Shown one piece after another: positions 16,491 to 25,781 of a DNA stretch of 60,238 bases. The DNA comes from Mogibacterium sp. (GTDB taxonomy: Bacteria; Bacillota; Clostridia; Peptostreptococcales; Anaerovoracaceae): the NCBI GenBank assembly GCA_017510725.1, contig JAFWMD010000023.1, positions 1 to 60,238 of the forward strand, read 5' to 3'. Position 1 is the stretch's first letter. Each line of letters opens with the position of its first letter. Position numbers and translations under genes: made by a program. Below the pieces are notes generated by a model. It was not told the origin of the DNA, did not search any database, and worked only from the letters and a program-made list of their open reading frames with translations.

Positions 16491-18074
16491 TCAATTACTG
16501 CTCAGCTGTTTTGCAAGCTCTCCTATGAGATCCCATGCACGGTCGTGATATGCCTTCTGTGCTTCAGTCATGTCATCGTACTCACATATCATAGGGTTCT
16601 CACGTTTGTACGGATCCTTTACCTCACCGTATTTCCAGTTGTAATATGCATAAAAGCGCACCCAGCGCGCGTGTTCTATCCTGCGGAGCTCGTCGAGCCT
16701 TGCAGGATCTTTTTTTGCCTCGCACAGCGAGTCATATGCCTCCTTGAAAGTCTTATAATCCAGATCTGTTATTATCCTGTCATTCAGCAGCATGCTGATT
16801 TTTATTATAAGATGGTCTGCTGCCGCTATCTTTGACTGCTTGAGTCTGTCGCTCAGATCATCCCAGTCAAGGCTTTCCTTAACACTCCTGCGGTACAGGT
16901 CGTTCATGAGCCTTCCTGCGTCATTGAGCCTTGTGCGGACTATCTGGCTGACGGTAAATATCTGCTCATTCGTGCCGAATGAGGTCACTCCCGGTGTGAT
17001 GCGGTTACTTCTCAGGTGGATCCTGTCCTTGTTATTGTAGAAACGCTGTATCTGCCAGTAGATATCCCATCCGGTCTCCACGTCGTCATCGCAGATTATG
17101 ATCCTGTCTGCATGTCTTATCAGTTCATGCGCACTCTCCCACCCCTCATCATGGAAGAAAATGCTGTCGTGGCCGTCATGCCTCTCATTTATTCCCATCG
17201 CAGAGCCGAGGTTAACGTGTATCTGTCTGAAGCGCCTGCTGTCACCGAAAACATGATATGATACGTCGAATTCCGAATCGTTTATGTTCATCAGGATCGC
17301 GCGCTCAAGCAATGCAGTCCCGTATTTTCCGAAACCGATGATGACGATTATGTCTTCCATGTGATGCAGTGGATTTTCCCTCCAGTAGCTTCTGGCGCAG
17401 CAGTCATAGCTATGGAATAAATGTATGTTGCCGGCCATCTTCTCTGACCCGCTCATGGTACGGGCATATACGTCGGCATCGAGCTCGTGGACATTCATCG
17501 CCTTCAGATTCCCGCCGATATCATTTTCATCGAGAAAAAACAGCCTGCATCTTTCCCCTGTGCCTTTCTTATGAGCGACTATTCTTGACGGAGACACGTT
17601 GATGAAAAAGCATGGGTAATCCGGCTTTTCAATCTCCATTTCCTTGTTTATACCGAAAATAATGACGCCGTCGGGGTCCTCGCGCAGCACATCCCTTGCA
17701 AGCACATCAGCCTCTGAAGTGAATTCCGCAAAATAGTACCAGTTATTGTGTCTCCTTAATCTCAGCATGAACATCGGAAGGCCTTCACTGGTAAGCACAG
17801 ATACGACAGATCCGAATAACGCCACAAGTATTCCCATGGACATCAGCAGGAAGATGATTCCTATGACATGCCCGCCATGCGATACCGGCGTAACATCTCC
17901 GTAACCGACTGTAGATATCGTGACCAGCGAATACCATATGGCATCTGCGAATGTGTGTATGTGCGTTCCGGGCTGGTCTTTCTCGCAAAGGACAAGCGCG
18001 GTCAGCAGAACAGCATAGATCGCGAGGAAGATCAGGATCACAAGCAGATATTGTTTTCTGGTTTTATTTTTCAT
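16491..18074 (-). CDS. Two-helix K+ channel with RCK-like and RyR-like cytoplasmic domains
   Basis: 527 residues. Two membrane helices (about 9-31 and 68-92) flank a K+ filter TVGYGD near residue 56. A long cytoplasmic part follows with two Rossmann-like stretches: VIIFGINKEMEI near 138, and IIVIIGFGKYGTALLERA near 240, which carries the GxGxxG loop. The last 70 residues (RIEHARWVRFYAYYNWKYGE, CEYDDMTEAQKAYHDR) match the RyR repeat found in bacterial channel-associated proteins. The RyR call rests on the spacing of the Trp, Tyr and Gly residues and is less certain than the channel call. Ribosome site GAGAGGAA, start ATG. Convergent with trkAH, so K+ uptake and K+ flux genes face each other. 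Confidence 0.82.
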   Translation of the reverse strand: MKNKTRKQYLLVILIFLAIYAVLLTALVLCEKDQPGTHIHTFADAIWYSLVTISTVGYGDVTPVSHGGHVIGIIFLLMSMGILVALFGSVVSVLTSEGLPMFMLRLRRHNNWYYFAEFTSEADVLARDVLREDPDGVIIFGINKEMEIEKPDYPCFFINVSPSRIVAHKKGTGERCRLFFLDENDIGGNLKAMNVHELDADVYARTMSGSEKMAGNIHLFHSYDCCARSYWRENPLHHMEDIIVIIGFGKYGTALLERAILMNINDSEFDVSYHVFGDSRRFRQIHVNLGSAMGINERHDGHDSIFFHDEGWESAHELIRHADRIIICDDDVETGWDIYWQIQRFYNNKDRIHLRSNRITPGVTSFGTNEQIFTVSQIVRTRLNDAGRLMNDLYRRSVKESLDWDDLSDRLKQSKIAAADHLIIKISMLLNDRIITDLDYKTFKEAYDSLCEAKKDPARLDELRRIEHARWVRFYAYYNWKYGEVKDPYKRENPMICEYDDMTEAQKAYHDRAWDLIGELAKQLSSN

Positions 18075-18098
18075 AGGCGATTCCTCTCAGAACCCGGT

Positions 18099-19451
18099 CT
18101 AAAGATCTGTTATTACCGTATTCATCCACTTCTTTGAGAGATAACGTTTGGTGAGAATAGCTGCTCTGATGAACATTTCCGTCCTGGTCACCAGAAGTGC
18201 CAGATGTACAGGCAGGTGCCATACAAGTGAAGCTGTGAATGCCAGCGGCACTGCTATTAGCCAAATGCACATGCTTTCGGAGATCATCGCAAATTTCGTG
18301 TCTCCTCCGGCCCTCAGGATGCCTGCTATCTGCAGGCCGTTGTAAAGATCTGCCGCCATCGTAAGGCCAAGTATTATGAGAATGTATCTGGTATACATTC
18401 TGCCTGCTTCAGACAGCTTGAAGATGCCCGACAGCGGTTCTGACAATAATACGGTTATCGTACCAATCACGACGCCTACAAGCAGGCAGGCTTTTATCAG
18501 GTGTTTCGAAAGCTTCCAGGTGTACTCCATGTCACCCTCTCCAAGTTTTTCTCCTACGAGTATGAGGGTCGCATCTCCTATGCTGAATGCAGCAAAGTTG
18601 AAGATATTAAAAATGGAATTCGCAGCCTGATAAGCTGCATATGCGGTAGTACTTATGCGGCTGAATGCTGCCACATACATGGTCTGTCCGAAGCTCCAGA
18701 AGAATTCATTTATTGTCGTCGGAGTGGCATTCTTTATTATCCTCTTTACGAGCTCACGGTCCCATCCGAAGTAGCTCCTGACCCTGCCGCAGAACTCGTT
18801 ATTTGTGCGGAAGGCGAAATATGAATTCATGAGGACTTCTATGATCCTTGAGGAAATCGTTCCTATGGCTGCTCCAGCAACACCCATCCTTGGGAATCCT
18901 AACTTACCGAAAATGAGGACATAATTGATAGCTATGTTTGTAAAGAAAATTACGTTGCTGATGAGCATGGGTATCCTGACCTGCTGCGTAGCCTTGAATG
19001 CCATTTCAAGAGGTGAGGATATCGCCAGAAGCAGAAATGAGAGGCTGTTGATCCTCACGTACTGCGCAGCCAGCGCTTTCACGGCAGGATCTTCAGTGTA
19101 CACGGACAGTATGCCGTTCGTGAAGCAGTTCACCAGAACGAAGCACACAGTTCCCAGTACTGCCAGGAGCGTGAAATCAAAGCCTATGACCCTGCGTATA
19201 TTTGCCATGTCCTTTGTGCCGTAAAACTGCGCCATGAAGGTGGCAGAGCCCGACAGTATCCCGAACAGCACAAGGTAATGTACCATAAACAGCTGGGAAC
19301 CTACGCCTACAGCAGCAAGCTCGGTCTCTCCCAGAAAGCCTACCATGATGTTATCCACCATGGAAAGAGTTGCCGATACTATGCCCTGTATGGCTATCGG
19401 CGTCGCTATCTTTACAAGTTTTCTGTTCAGTGCTTTTTTATTGAATTCCAA
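18099..19451 (-). CDS. MATE family multidrug/Na+ efflux protein
   Basis: 450 residues, twelve helices in two similar halves. Family marks are IATPIAIQGIVSATLSMVDN and MVGFLGETELAAVGVGSQ at the start, FYGTKDMANIRR, and IAINYVLIFGKLGFPRMGVAGAAIGT. It exports cationic or other small compounds using a Na+ or H+ gradient. The start appears to be TTG 19449-19451 (MEFNKKALNRKL) with a weak GGGCGGG site. It lies 24 nt upstream of the K+ channel gene on the same strand and is divergent from the M32 peptidase gene. Confidence 0.92.
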   Translation of the reverse strand: MEFNKKALNRKLVKIATPIAIQGIVSATLSMVDNIMVGFLGETELAAVGVGSQLFMVHYLVLFGILSGSATFMAQFYGTKDMANIRRVIGFDFTLLAVLGTVCFVLVNCFTNGILSVYTEDPAVKALAAQYVRINSLSFLLLAISSPLEMAFKATQQVRIPMLISNVIFFTNIAINYVLIFGKLGFPRMGVAGAAIGTISSRIIEVLMNSYFAFRTNNEFCGRVRSYFGWDRELVKRIIKNATPTTINEFFWSFGQTMYVAAFSRISTTAYAAYQAANSIFNIFNFAAFSIGDATLILVGEKLGEGDMEYTWKLSKHLIKACLLVGVVIGTITVLLSEPLSGIFKLSEAGRMYTRYILIILGLTMAADLYNGLQIAGILRAGGDTKFAMISESMCIWLIAVPLAFTASLVWHLPVHLALLVTRTEMFIRAAILTKRYLSKKWMNTVITDL

Positions 19452-19488
19452 AACTGCCCGCCCTGTGGCTAATCTCCCGTAAATATTT

Positions 19489-19501
19489 TATAATATATAA
19501 T
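19489..19501 (+). promoter_or_regulatory. Two overlapping TATAAT -10 boxes before the M32 gene
   Basis: TATAAT occurs at 19489-19494 and again at 19496-19501, 32-44 nt upstream of the peptidase start in an AT-rich stretch. No convincing -35 box is seen. Together with the strong GGAGG at 19519-19523 this suggests a well-expressed transcript covering the M32, aldo/keto reductase and zinc-ribbon genes. Confidence 0.45.
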
Positions 19502-19532
19502 ACACTTAATCAGTTACCGGAGGTATTTTTTT

Positions 19533-21044
19533 ATGGCAAACATTTCTCTTGAAGAAGCCCGTGCACAGCTCATGTCACTGCAGCGTAAAATGGCTGCATA
19601 TGAACACGCGATGGGCCTCATTTATTACGATGGATGCACAACAGCTCCAAAGGGTACAGCGGACAACAGAGCAGCAACATTTTCGATTCTTTCAGAGGAG
19701 ATCTACAGACAGAGCACTTCAGATGAAACAGTAGAGCTTCTGGAGTTTCTCGACGCAAACAAGAATGATCTGAGTTCTGACGAAAAGCGCATGGTATACC
19801 TGCTGCTCAAGGACATCCGTGAAATGCAGAAGATCCCTATGGATGAATATATCGCTTATCAGGAGCTCCTGGTAAAAGCAGAGGACGTATGGCATAACGC
19901 AAAGGAAGCTTCGGATTTTGAGATGTTCCGTCCTTATCTGGAAGACCTTTTCGCATATCAGAAGAAATTCGCGAAATATATTGATCCTGACATGGATCCT
20001 TACGACCACTGCCTCAATGAGTATGAGGAAGGCCTCAACATGGCAGCCTGCGACAGGTTCTTCAGCCAGCTTCGCGAGGGCATCGTTCCACTTCTGAAGC
20101 GGGTCTCTGAAGCGCCTCAGATCGATGACAGCATCAGACACGGATACTACCCTGCCGACGCGCAGGATAAGCTCTCATACCACCTCATGAAGCAGATCGG
20201 CCTCGATCTCGACCATGTAGGACTCTCTACAACAGAGCATCCATTCACGACCAGCCTCGGATCACATCACGACGAGCGCATAACTACTCACTACTATGAG
20301 GATGATTTCGCTTTCTCAATGTACAGTGTAGTTCACGAGGGCGGTCATGCCCTTTACGACACGGGTTCTGCTGATGAGCTTGCCTACACCGTTCTCGACG
20401 GTGGCGTATCCATGAGCATCCATGAGAGCCAGAGCAGGTTTTACGAGAATATCATCGGAAGAAGCAGAGCATTCTGCCGCCTTATCTTTCCTGAACTCGT
20501 ACGTCTCTTCCCTGATCAGATGGAGGGACACGACGCAGAGGAGTTCTACCGCGCGGTCAACAAGGCAGAGCCTTCGCTCATCAGGACCGAGGCTGACGAG
20601 CTTACATATTCCCTGCATATAATGATCCGTTACGAGCTGGAGAAGCGCATAATGCACGACGAACTCGAAGTAAAGGATCTTCCTGCGGAGTGGAACCGCA
20701 TGTACAAGGAATATCTCGGTATCGACGTACCTGATGACAAGCGCGGAGTCCTTCAGGACAGCCACTGGGCAAGCGGCCTGATCGGCTACTTCCCTTCCTA
20801 TGCGCTGGGCAATGCGTACGGGGCACAGTTCCTCGCAAAGATGCGCGAAACAGTCGATGTTGACGCATGCATTGAGAGCGGAGACTTCTCGGCAGTAAAC
20901 GATTGGAACCGTGAACACATCTGGCAGCACGGAGGAAGGTTCACACCGTCCGAACTGCTTGAGAGAGTATTTGAAGCGGACTTCGATCCATCCTACTACA
21001 TTGATTATCTTGAAAAGAAATATACGGAACTCTACGGACTTTAA
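19533..21044 (+). CDS. M32 family metallocarboxypeptidase (Taq type)
   Basis: 503 residues, the usual M32 length. The zinc motif HEGGH lies near residue 268 (VVHEGGHALYDTG), followed by SMSIHESQSRFYEN with the third ligand Glu, and later YFPSYALGNAYGAQ. The family removes C-terminal residues from peptides in the cytosol. Start ATG 19533 with GGAGG nine nt upstream. The aldo/keto reductase gene follows after 18 nt. Confidence 0.95.
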   Translation: MANISLEEARAQLMSLQRKMAAYEHAMGLIYYDGCTTAPKGTADNRAATFSILSEEIYRQSTSDETVELLEFLDANKNDLSSDEKRMVYLLLKDIREMQKIPMDEYIAYQELLVKAEDVWHNAKEASDFEMFRPYLEDLFAYQKKFAKYIDPDMDPYDHCLNEYEEGLNMAACDRFFSQLREGIVPLLKRVSEAPQIDDSIRHGYYPADAQDKLSYHLMKQIGLDLDHVGLSTTEHPFTTSLGSHHDERITTHYYEDDFAFSMYSVVHEGGHALYDTGSADELAYTVLDGGVSMSIHESQSRFYENIIGRSRAFCRLIFPELVRLFPDQMEGHDAEEFYRAVNKAEPSLIRTEADELTYSLHIMIRYELEKRIMHDELEVKDLPAEWNRMYKEYLGIDVPDDKRGVLQDSHWASGLIGYFPSYALGNAYGAQFLAKMRETVDVDACIESGDFSAVNDWNREHIWQHGGRFTPSELLERVFEADFDPSYYIDYLEKKYTELYGL

Positions 21045-21062
21045 TAAGAAAGGGGCTAGAAA

Positions 21063-22094
21063 ATGAGACAGCTTACACTGGGCGGCACCGGCATCACAGT
21101 ACCTCAGAACGCATTCGGAGCGCTCCCTATCCAGAGGCGCAGCACTGAAGATGCAGTAAGGATCCTTCGCAAGGCATATGAAGGCGGCATGCGTTACTTC
21201 GACACCGCAAGAGCATATACTGACAGTGAGACCAAGCTGGGCATAGCTTTCGAAGGGATGCGCGATAAAGTATTCATCGCAACAAAGACTGCCGGCACTA
21301 CTGGTGACAAGGTCAGAGAAGACCTTGAGACCTCACTCAGAGAACTCCGCACAGACTACATCGATCTTTATCAGCTCCATATGGTAAGTCAGGTCTACGC
21401 ACCGGGAGACGGCACGGGAGTTTACGAAGCACTGCTTGAGACAAAGGAAGCCGGAAAGATCCGACACATCGGAGTGACAGCACACAAGATAGGTGTCGCA
21501 TTCGATCTGGTGGATTCAGGGCTTTATGAGACACTGCAGTTCCCTTTCAGCTTCCTGGCAGATCCTAAGGATTATGAGCTGGTTGAACGCTGCGTCGCAA
21601 AGGGAATGGGATTCATCGCCATGAAGAGCCTGGCTGGCGGTCTGATCACAAGATCTGATGTCGCAATGGCATTTCTCGAGGATTACCCTGACGTGCTCCC
21701 TATCTGGGGCGTTCAGAAAGAAAGCGAACTCGACGAGTGGCTGTCATACATGGACAACACTCCTGTGCTCACTGATGAAATGCGTGAGTACATCGAGTCC
21801 GAAAAGAAAGCTCTCGCGGGAGATTTCTGCAGAGGCTGCGGATACTGTCTGGCCACCTGCCCTATGGGAATAGCGATCAATAACTGCGCAAGAATGTCTC
21901 TCATGCTGAGACGTGCACCTTCTGCATCATGGCTCAATGAGCACTGGCAGGAGGAAATGGCAAAGATCGATACCTGTATCGGGTGCGGACAGTGCACCGC
22001 TCATTGCCCTTATGAGCTGGATACCCCAAACCTGCTTAAAAAGAACTACGAGGACTATAAGAAGGTTCTTGCAGGAGAAGTAAAAGTCGATTAG
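21063..22094 (+). CDS. Aldo/keto reductase with C-terminal ferredoxin domain
   Basis: 343 residues. An aldo/keto reductase barrel (1-240) has YFDTARAYTDSE (catalytic Asp, Tyr region), IATKT and LYQLHMV. It is followed by two Cys clusters, CRGCGYCLATCPMG near 255 and CIGCGQCTAHCPYE near 304, each able to hold a [4Fe-4S] centre. This combination is common in anaerobes and suggests that electrons come from or go to ferredoxin rather than only NADPH. Substrate unknown. Ribosome site AAAGGGG; 18 nt after the M32 gene. Confidence 0.93.
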   Translation: MRQLTLGGTGITVPQNAFGALPIQRRSTEDAVRILRKAYEGGMRYFDTARAYTDSETKLGIAFEGMRDKVFIATKTAGTTGDKVREDLETSLRELRTDYIDLYQLHMVSQVYAPGDGTGVYEALLETKEAGKIRHIGVTAHKIGVAFDLVDSGLYETLQFPFSFLADPKDYELVERCVAKGMGFIAMKSLAGGLITRSDVAMAFLEDYPDVLPIWGVQKESELDEWLSYMDNTPVLTDEMREYIESEKKALAGDFCRGCGYCLATCPMGIAINNCARMSLMLRRAPSASWLNEHWQEEMAKIDTCIGCGQCTAHCPYELDTPNLLKKNYEDYKKVLAGEVKVD

Positions 22095-22109
22095 GAAGCG
22101 TAAAACGCC

Positions 22110-22580
22110 ATGCTTGACAGTAACTACTATATCGTTAATAGGCACGCTCAGCGCTTCAGTGAGTTCAGACTGACTCCAAAGGCAGCCATTTTCCTCAACG
22201 AAGATGGCCGTCCGGTCGATTTTGGTGTGCTCGCACTCTCGGACTCCATCTATGCCGTTGTCTACTGCGATGAAGTACGCAACATAACATTCATTACTGA
22301 CAGAGGCGGCATGCATGACGTGGTCACTATACTCTGGAATACGGAAGAGGGCTACCGGACAGGCTTCGAATCACTACGCAAAGCAAGCGGAAAGACATTT
22401 TACAGGCAAAACAAAAAGCTCAACCGCTATGCCGAATCGATAGCGGAAAAGCTTGATATCGGTGTCAGGATACGAGTCACCGATGAGGTAGACGAATCAG
22501 AAATGATCGTATGTCCTGAATGCGGAATACTGAATCCTAAAGGCAGTCCATTCTGCTATGACTGCGGAGCCGAGCTTTAA
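22110..22580 (+). CDS. Uncharacterised protein with C-terminal zinc ribbon
   Basis: 156 residues. The N-terminal 120 residues are unfamiliar and mixed alpha/beta. The C-terminus carries a rubredoxin-like zinc ribbon, CPECG-x8-FCYDCGAEL, with four Cys. Such ribbons often mark small regulatory or adaptor proteins, but I cannot assign a role. It follows the aldo/keto reductase by 15 nt, and a strong terminator overlaps its stop, so it is the last gene of the transcript. Confidence 0.75.
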   Translation: MLDSNYYIVNRHAQRFSEFRLTPKAAIFLNEDGRPVDFGVLALSDSIYAVVYCDEVRNITFITDRGGMHDVVTILWNTEEGYRTGFESLRKASGKTFYRQNKKLNRYAESIAEKLDIGVRIRVTDEVDESEMIVCPECGILNPKGSPFCYDCGAEL

Positions 22581-22595
22581 AGCCCGGCTCTTTTT
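22567..22595 (+). terminator. Rho-independent terminator after the zinc-ribbon gene
   Basis: GAGCCG (22567-22572) pairs with CGGCTC (22585-22590), and GCTTT/AAAGC lies within, giving a nearly complete stem that includes the stop codon. TTTTT follows at once. No T-run exists on the other strand, so it serves the plus-strand transcript and shields the convergent moeA operon. Confidence 0.8.
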
Positions 22596-22613
22596 CTTTA
22601 TTCATTGACAGAT

Positions 22614-24524
22614 CTATTCCGGAATTATCTCCCTGATCTCTCCGGTATGCTCTGTCGAATATCCTCCGAGTTTTTCAAGCACTTCCCTGAACGCCTCGCC
22701 TGTCAGCAGTCTGAAGAAACTGCGCATCTCCGGAAGCTCGAGAGTCTCCGGTCGCATGGCAAAATCGTATTCTTCCTCACCTACAGGAATGAAATCCAGC
22801 CCCATCGCGTGTGCCGCAGAGTACACGCCCATTCCGCAGTCGGCTTCGCCGCTTGCCACCTGCGCAGCTACAGCCATGTGTGTGGCCGCCTCCGCATCAT
22901 AGCCGTCGATCTCATCAGGCGATATTCCAGCCTGTTTCAATTTATAATCCAGCAGCACGCGGGTGCCTGCACCTCTCTGTCTGTTGACGTACTTTACTCT
23001 TGTCAGATCCTCTATGCCTTTTATTGCAAGCGGATTGCCCGGGGCCACCATGAGTCCCTGCACTCTTCCGACGCCCTTTACAAGCGTCATCTTTTCTCCC
23101 GGGAAGAGCGAGCGGATATACGACTCGTTGTATATGCCAGTCTCCTCATCGAGAAGATGCGTAGGCGTGATGTGAGCCTCACCCCTCTGAAGCGCCATGA
23201 GTCCCCCCAGGCTTCCTATATGTGTGCTTGAAAGCCTTATGCCTTCAGCCTCACCTGACATCATGTCTGAGATCACATCGAGGAGCATGTCGTGGCTTCC
23301 TGTGCATACGATGGTCCTGTCTATCTCTTCAGGTGAGCAAAGCAGCGTGACAGCAACGGTATCTCCCGCTTCATATCCTTCCGCCTCCTGCGGGATCACA
23401 CAGAATCCGTCAGCTCTTACCATGCTCATCGCAGCACCTGCCCCTCTTGCGAGCGGTGCGCAGACGTATCTGTCCCCGACCCGGCCTACTCTTACGCGCA
23501 CATATTCCCTGTGCTTCAGAGATGAGACCAGCCTGCGTGAAAGTACAGCCTCGATGTTTCTCTCACCGGAATTTCTGTTTCCAGTGAACCGTCTGATCAC
23601 AGGATAAACGAAGTTCTCTACAGCAAGATATGCGGATACGGGATATCCCGGTATACCAATGACAGGCTTGCCGCATGCCTTGGCGAGTATGACAGGCTTG
23701 CCCGGCTTCATGGCCACGCCATGCACAAATACTTCACCTATCTCCCTGAGAATGTGAACAGTATAGTCCTCGGTGCCGGCGCTCGATCCCGCATTAACTA
23801 TCACGATATCATTCTCTTCGAGCGCCTTCAGCACGCATGCCTTTATCATTTCATAATCGTCGGGAACGATGTCATACCTGTGCGGGATGCCGCCCTGCTC
23901 ACGCACCATGGCCTCGAACATTCTGGAGTTCGACTCAATAATATCTCCCTCCTTTGGATCCTCATAAGGTTCCACGATCTCTGTGCCGGTCGGAATAATG
24001 CCTACTTTCGGCTGTGCAAACACGGAGATCTCAGTGACCCCTCCGGAAAGCAGCACGCCTATGTCTATCGGACGTATTCTGTGGCATCTTGTGAGTATCA
24101 TTTCGCCCGCAACGATGTCTTCACCGACAGGCCTTACATGCTGCCAGGATGGTGCTGCAGAGCGTATCACCATGCCATCTTCAGTCTCCTGGGTGTCCTC
24201 CGCCGTTATGACAGCATCATACGGTTTTTTTATCGGATCGCCGGTATCTACTATGGCATAATCCTCTCCGGCCTTCAGGGTCAGTGGCGATGCTTCAGAA
24301 GCTCCTGCAGTCACTGATGCCGTGACTGCAATTCCGTCCATGGCTGCTGAGTTATAAAGTGGTGAAGAATAGATCGCATATACGGCCTCATATGTGATCC
24401 TGCCAAGAGCATCTATGACCCTTATCTTTTCTGAATGCGGCTCCGCAGCTCCACCGAGAGCCTTTAGGTATATTTCCTTTGCCTCTTCCACAGGTTTAGT
24501 AGTCAGATACAGATTTCTCTTCAT
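22614..24524 (-). CDS. MoeA-like molybdopterin protein with C-terminal PBP-like domain
   Basis: About 636 residues from ATG 24522-24524, which has AAGGTG six nt upstream; a GTG at 24537-24539 overlapping the moeA stop is the alternative. Residues 1-405 follow MoeA, with DTGDPIKKPYDAVI, VGEDI, GIIPTGTEIV, a GSSAG loop and KPGKPVILAKACGKPVIGIPGYPVSA. The last 215 residues (GSHDMLLDVISDMM to the end) are a periplasmic-binding-protein-like domain (PBP_like, PF12727), with SLGGLMALQRGEAHI and VNRQRGAGTRVLLD. This fusion is known in anaerobes and archaea and may sense or deliver the oxyanion (molybdate or tungstate). MoeA inserts the metal into adenylylated molybdopterin. Last gene of the operon. 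Confidence 0.9.
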   Translation of the reverse strand: MKRNLYLTTKPVEEAKEIYLKALGGAAEPHSEKIRVIDALGRITYEAVYAIYSSPLYNSAAMDGIAVTASVTAGASEASPLTLKAGEDYAIVDTGDPIKKPYDAVITAEDTQETEDGMVIRSAAPSWQHVRPVGEDIVAGEMILTRCHRIRPIDIGVLLSGGVTEISVFAQPKVGIIPTGTEIVEPYEDPKEGDIIESNSRMFEAMVREQGGIPHRYDIVPDDYEMIKACVLKALEENDIVIVNAGSSAGTEDYTVHILREIGEVFVHGVAMKPGKPVILAKACGKPVIGIPGYPVSAYLAVENFVYPVIRRFTGNRNSGERNIEAVLSRRLVSSLKHREYVRVRVGRVGDRYVCAPLARGAGAAMSMVRADGFCVIPQEAEGYEAGDTVAVTLLCSPEEIDRTIVCTGSHDMLLDVISDMMSGEAEGIRLSSTHIGSLGGLMALQRGEAHITPTHLLDEETGIYNESYIRSLFPGEKMTLVKGVGRVQGLMVAPGNPLAIKGIEDLTRVKYVNRQRGAGTRVLLDYKLKQAGISPDEIDGYDAEAATHMAVAAQVASGEADCGMGVYSAAHAMGLDFIPVGEEEYDFAMRPETLELPEMRSFFRLLTGEAFREVLEKLGGYSTEHTGEIREIIPE

Positions 24525-24535
24525 TCCGCTCACCT

Positions 24536-25768
24536 TCACTTCCAGAGATGGACTTCCACGATGTCTCCGTCTTTAACACCTTCACGGTTCTCCTCCATCT
24601 CAAAGAAACCGTCAGCCAGGCTTACCGGCGATATCATGCCCGATCTGGCAAACACAGGTACCGCCTCAGGTATGTCTCCGTCTTTCAGAGTAACAAGCTG
24701 GAAAGTTCTCCTGCCTGGAGCCGAAGGTATGTTTGTCTTTACCATGGCTTTTATTGTTATTTCCGGGTTCTGGCCCGTCATGCCGCGCCACAGTCTTATC
24801 AGCAGCTGTTCATAAACAATGAGTGCAGCCGCAGGGTGTCCGGGGAGCCCTATGAACAGAGTTGCGCTCCTTTTGTCGAAACCCGTTATGGTTGGCTTGC
24901 CCGGTTTTGCAGCAATGCCGTGGGTCAGCACTCCGCAGTCCGCTGCCCTTTCTATGAGTTCAGCAGTCATGTCCTTCTTGCCCTGGGAGCTCCCTCCGGA
25001 CATTACTATTACATCGCTGTCAGCCTTTGCGGTTTCAAGTAAGGCAGCTATTACCGCATCATCATCCCTGGCTGATACGGTCCTCACTACTTCAAGACCT
25101 TCAGCAGTACTCCGCGCCGCTATTGTATATGAATTGATATCACGTATCTGTCCCGGACCAGGTGTCTTCTCAGGGCTGACAAGCTCATCCCCGGTAGAAA
25201 TCACCGTCACCTTCCATGGCACAAATACCGGAACTTCAGTGATGCCTGCGGCAGCAAGAACACCGATATCCTGAGGCCTCAGCCGTCTGCCTTTTTCCAG
25301 CAGCATATCGCCTTCAGCAACATCTTCACCTACACGTACGATGTTTTCTCCTGCCGATACGGATTTCGATACTGCAAGCATTCCGCTGCCGAAAGGTTCA
25401 CAGTACTCCACCATAACGACGGCATCCGCACCGTCCGGCACATATCCTCCGGTCGGTACATATATGCACTGACCTGCCTCCAAAAAAAGACCCGAAGAGT
25501 CCGTGCCGAGCAGCACCTCTCCGGTAATCTTAAGGAATGAAGGCACCATATCTCCTGCCGCACCAAGATCCCTGCTCCTGACGGCATATCCGTCCATTAT
25601 AGACCTTCTGTACGACGGAATGTTTTCCTTCGATATTATGTTACGAGCAAGGACGCGGCCAATGGAGTCATGCAGGCTCACTGTCTCAGTACGCGGCATT
25701 ATACTTCCGCATACATCCTCCAGTTTTCCTCTTGCAGCGTCAATGGTGTCAACTCTAAGCAGATCCAT
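24536..25768 (-). CDS. moeA: Molybdopterin molybdenumtransferase MoeA
   Basis: 410 residues with all MoeA blocks: SIMDGYAVRSRDLG, GTDSSG, YVPTGGYVPDGADAVVMVEYCE, VRVGEDVAEGDMLL, VISTGDELVSPE, MSGGSSQGKKDMT and HGIAAKPGKPTI. It catalyses metal insertion into MPT-AMP. A second MoeA follows with a stop/start overlap. Paired MoeA paralogues are common where both Mo- and W-enzymes are made, and two tungsten-type AORs lie nearby. Start ATG with GAGGAGGATC. Confidence 0.94.
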   Translation of the reverse strand: MDLLRVDTIDAARGKLEDVCGSIMPRTETVSLHDSIGRVLARNIISKENIPSYRRSIMDGYAVRSRDLGAAGDMVPSFLKITGEVLLGTDSSGLFLEAGQCIYVPTGGYVPDGADAVVMVEYCEPFGSGMLAVSKSVSAGENIVRVGEDVAEGDMLLEKGRRLRPQDIGVLAAAGITEVPVFVPWKVTVISTGDELVSPEKTPGPGQIRDINSYTIAARSTAEGLEVVRTVSARDDDAVIAALLETAKADSDVIVMSGGSSQGKKDMTAELIERAADCGVLTHGIAAKPGKPTITGFDKRSATLFIGLPGHPAAALIVYEQLLIRLWRGMTGQNPEITIKAMVKTNIPSAPGRRTFQLVTLKDGDIPEAVPVFARSGMISPVSLADGFFEMEENREGVKDGDIVEVHLWK

Positions 25769-25781
25769 GGCGTGATCCTCC

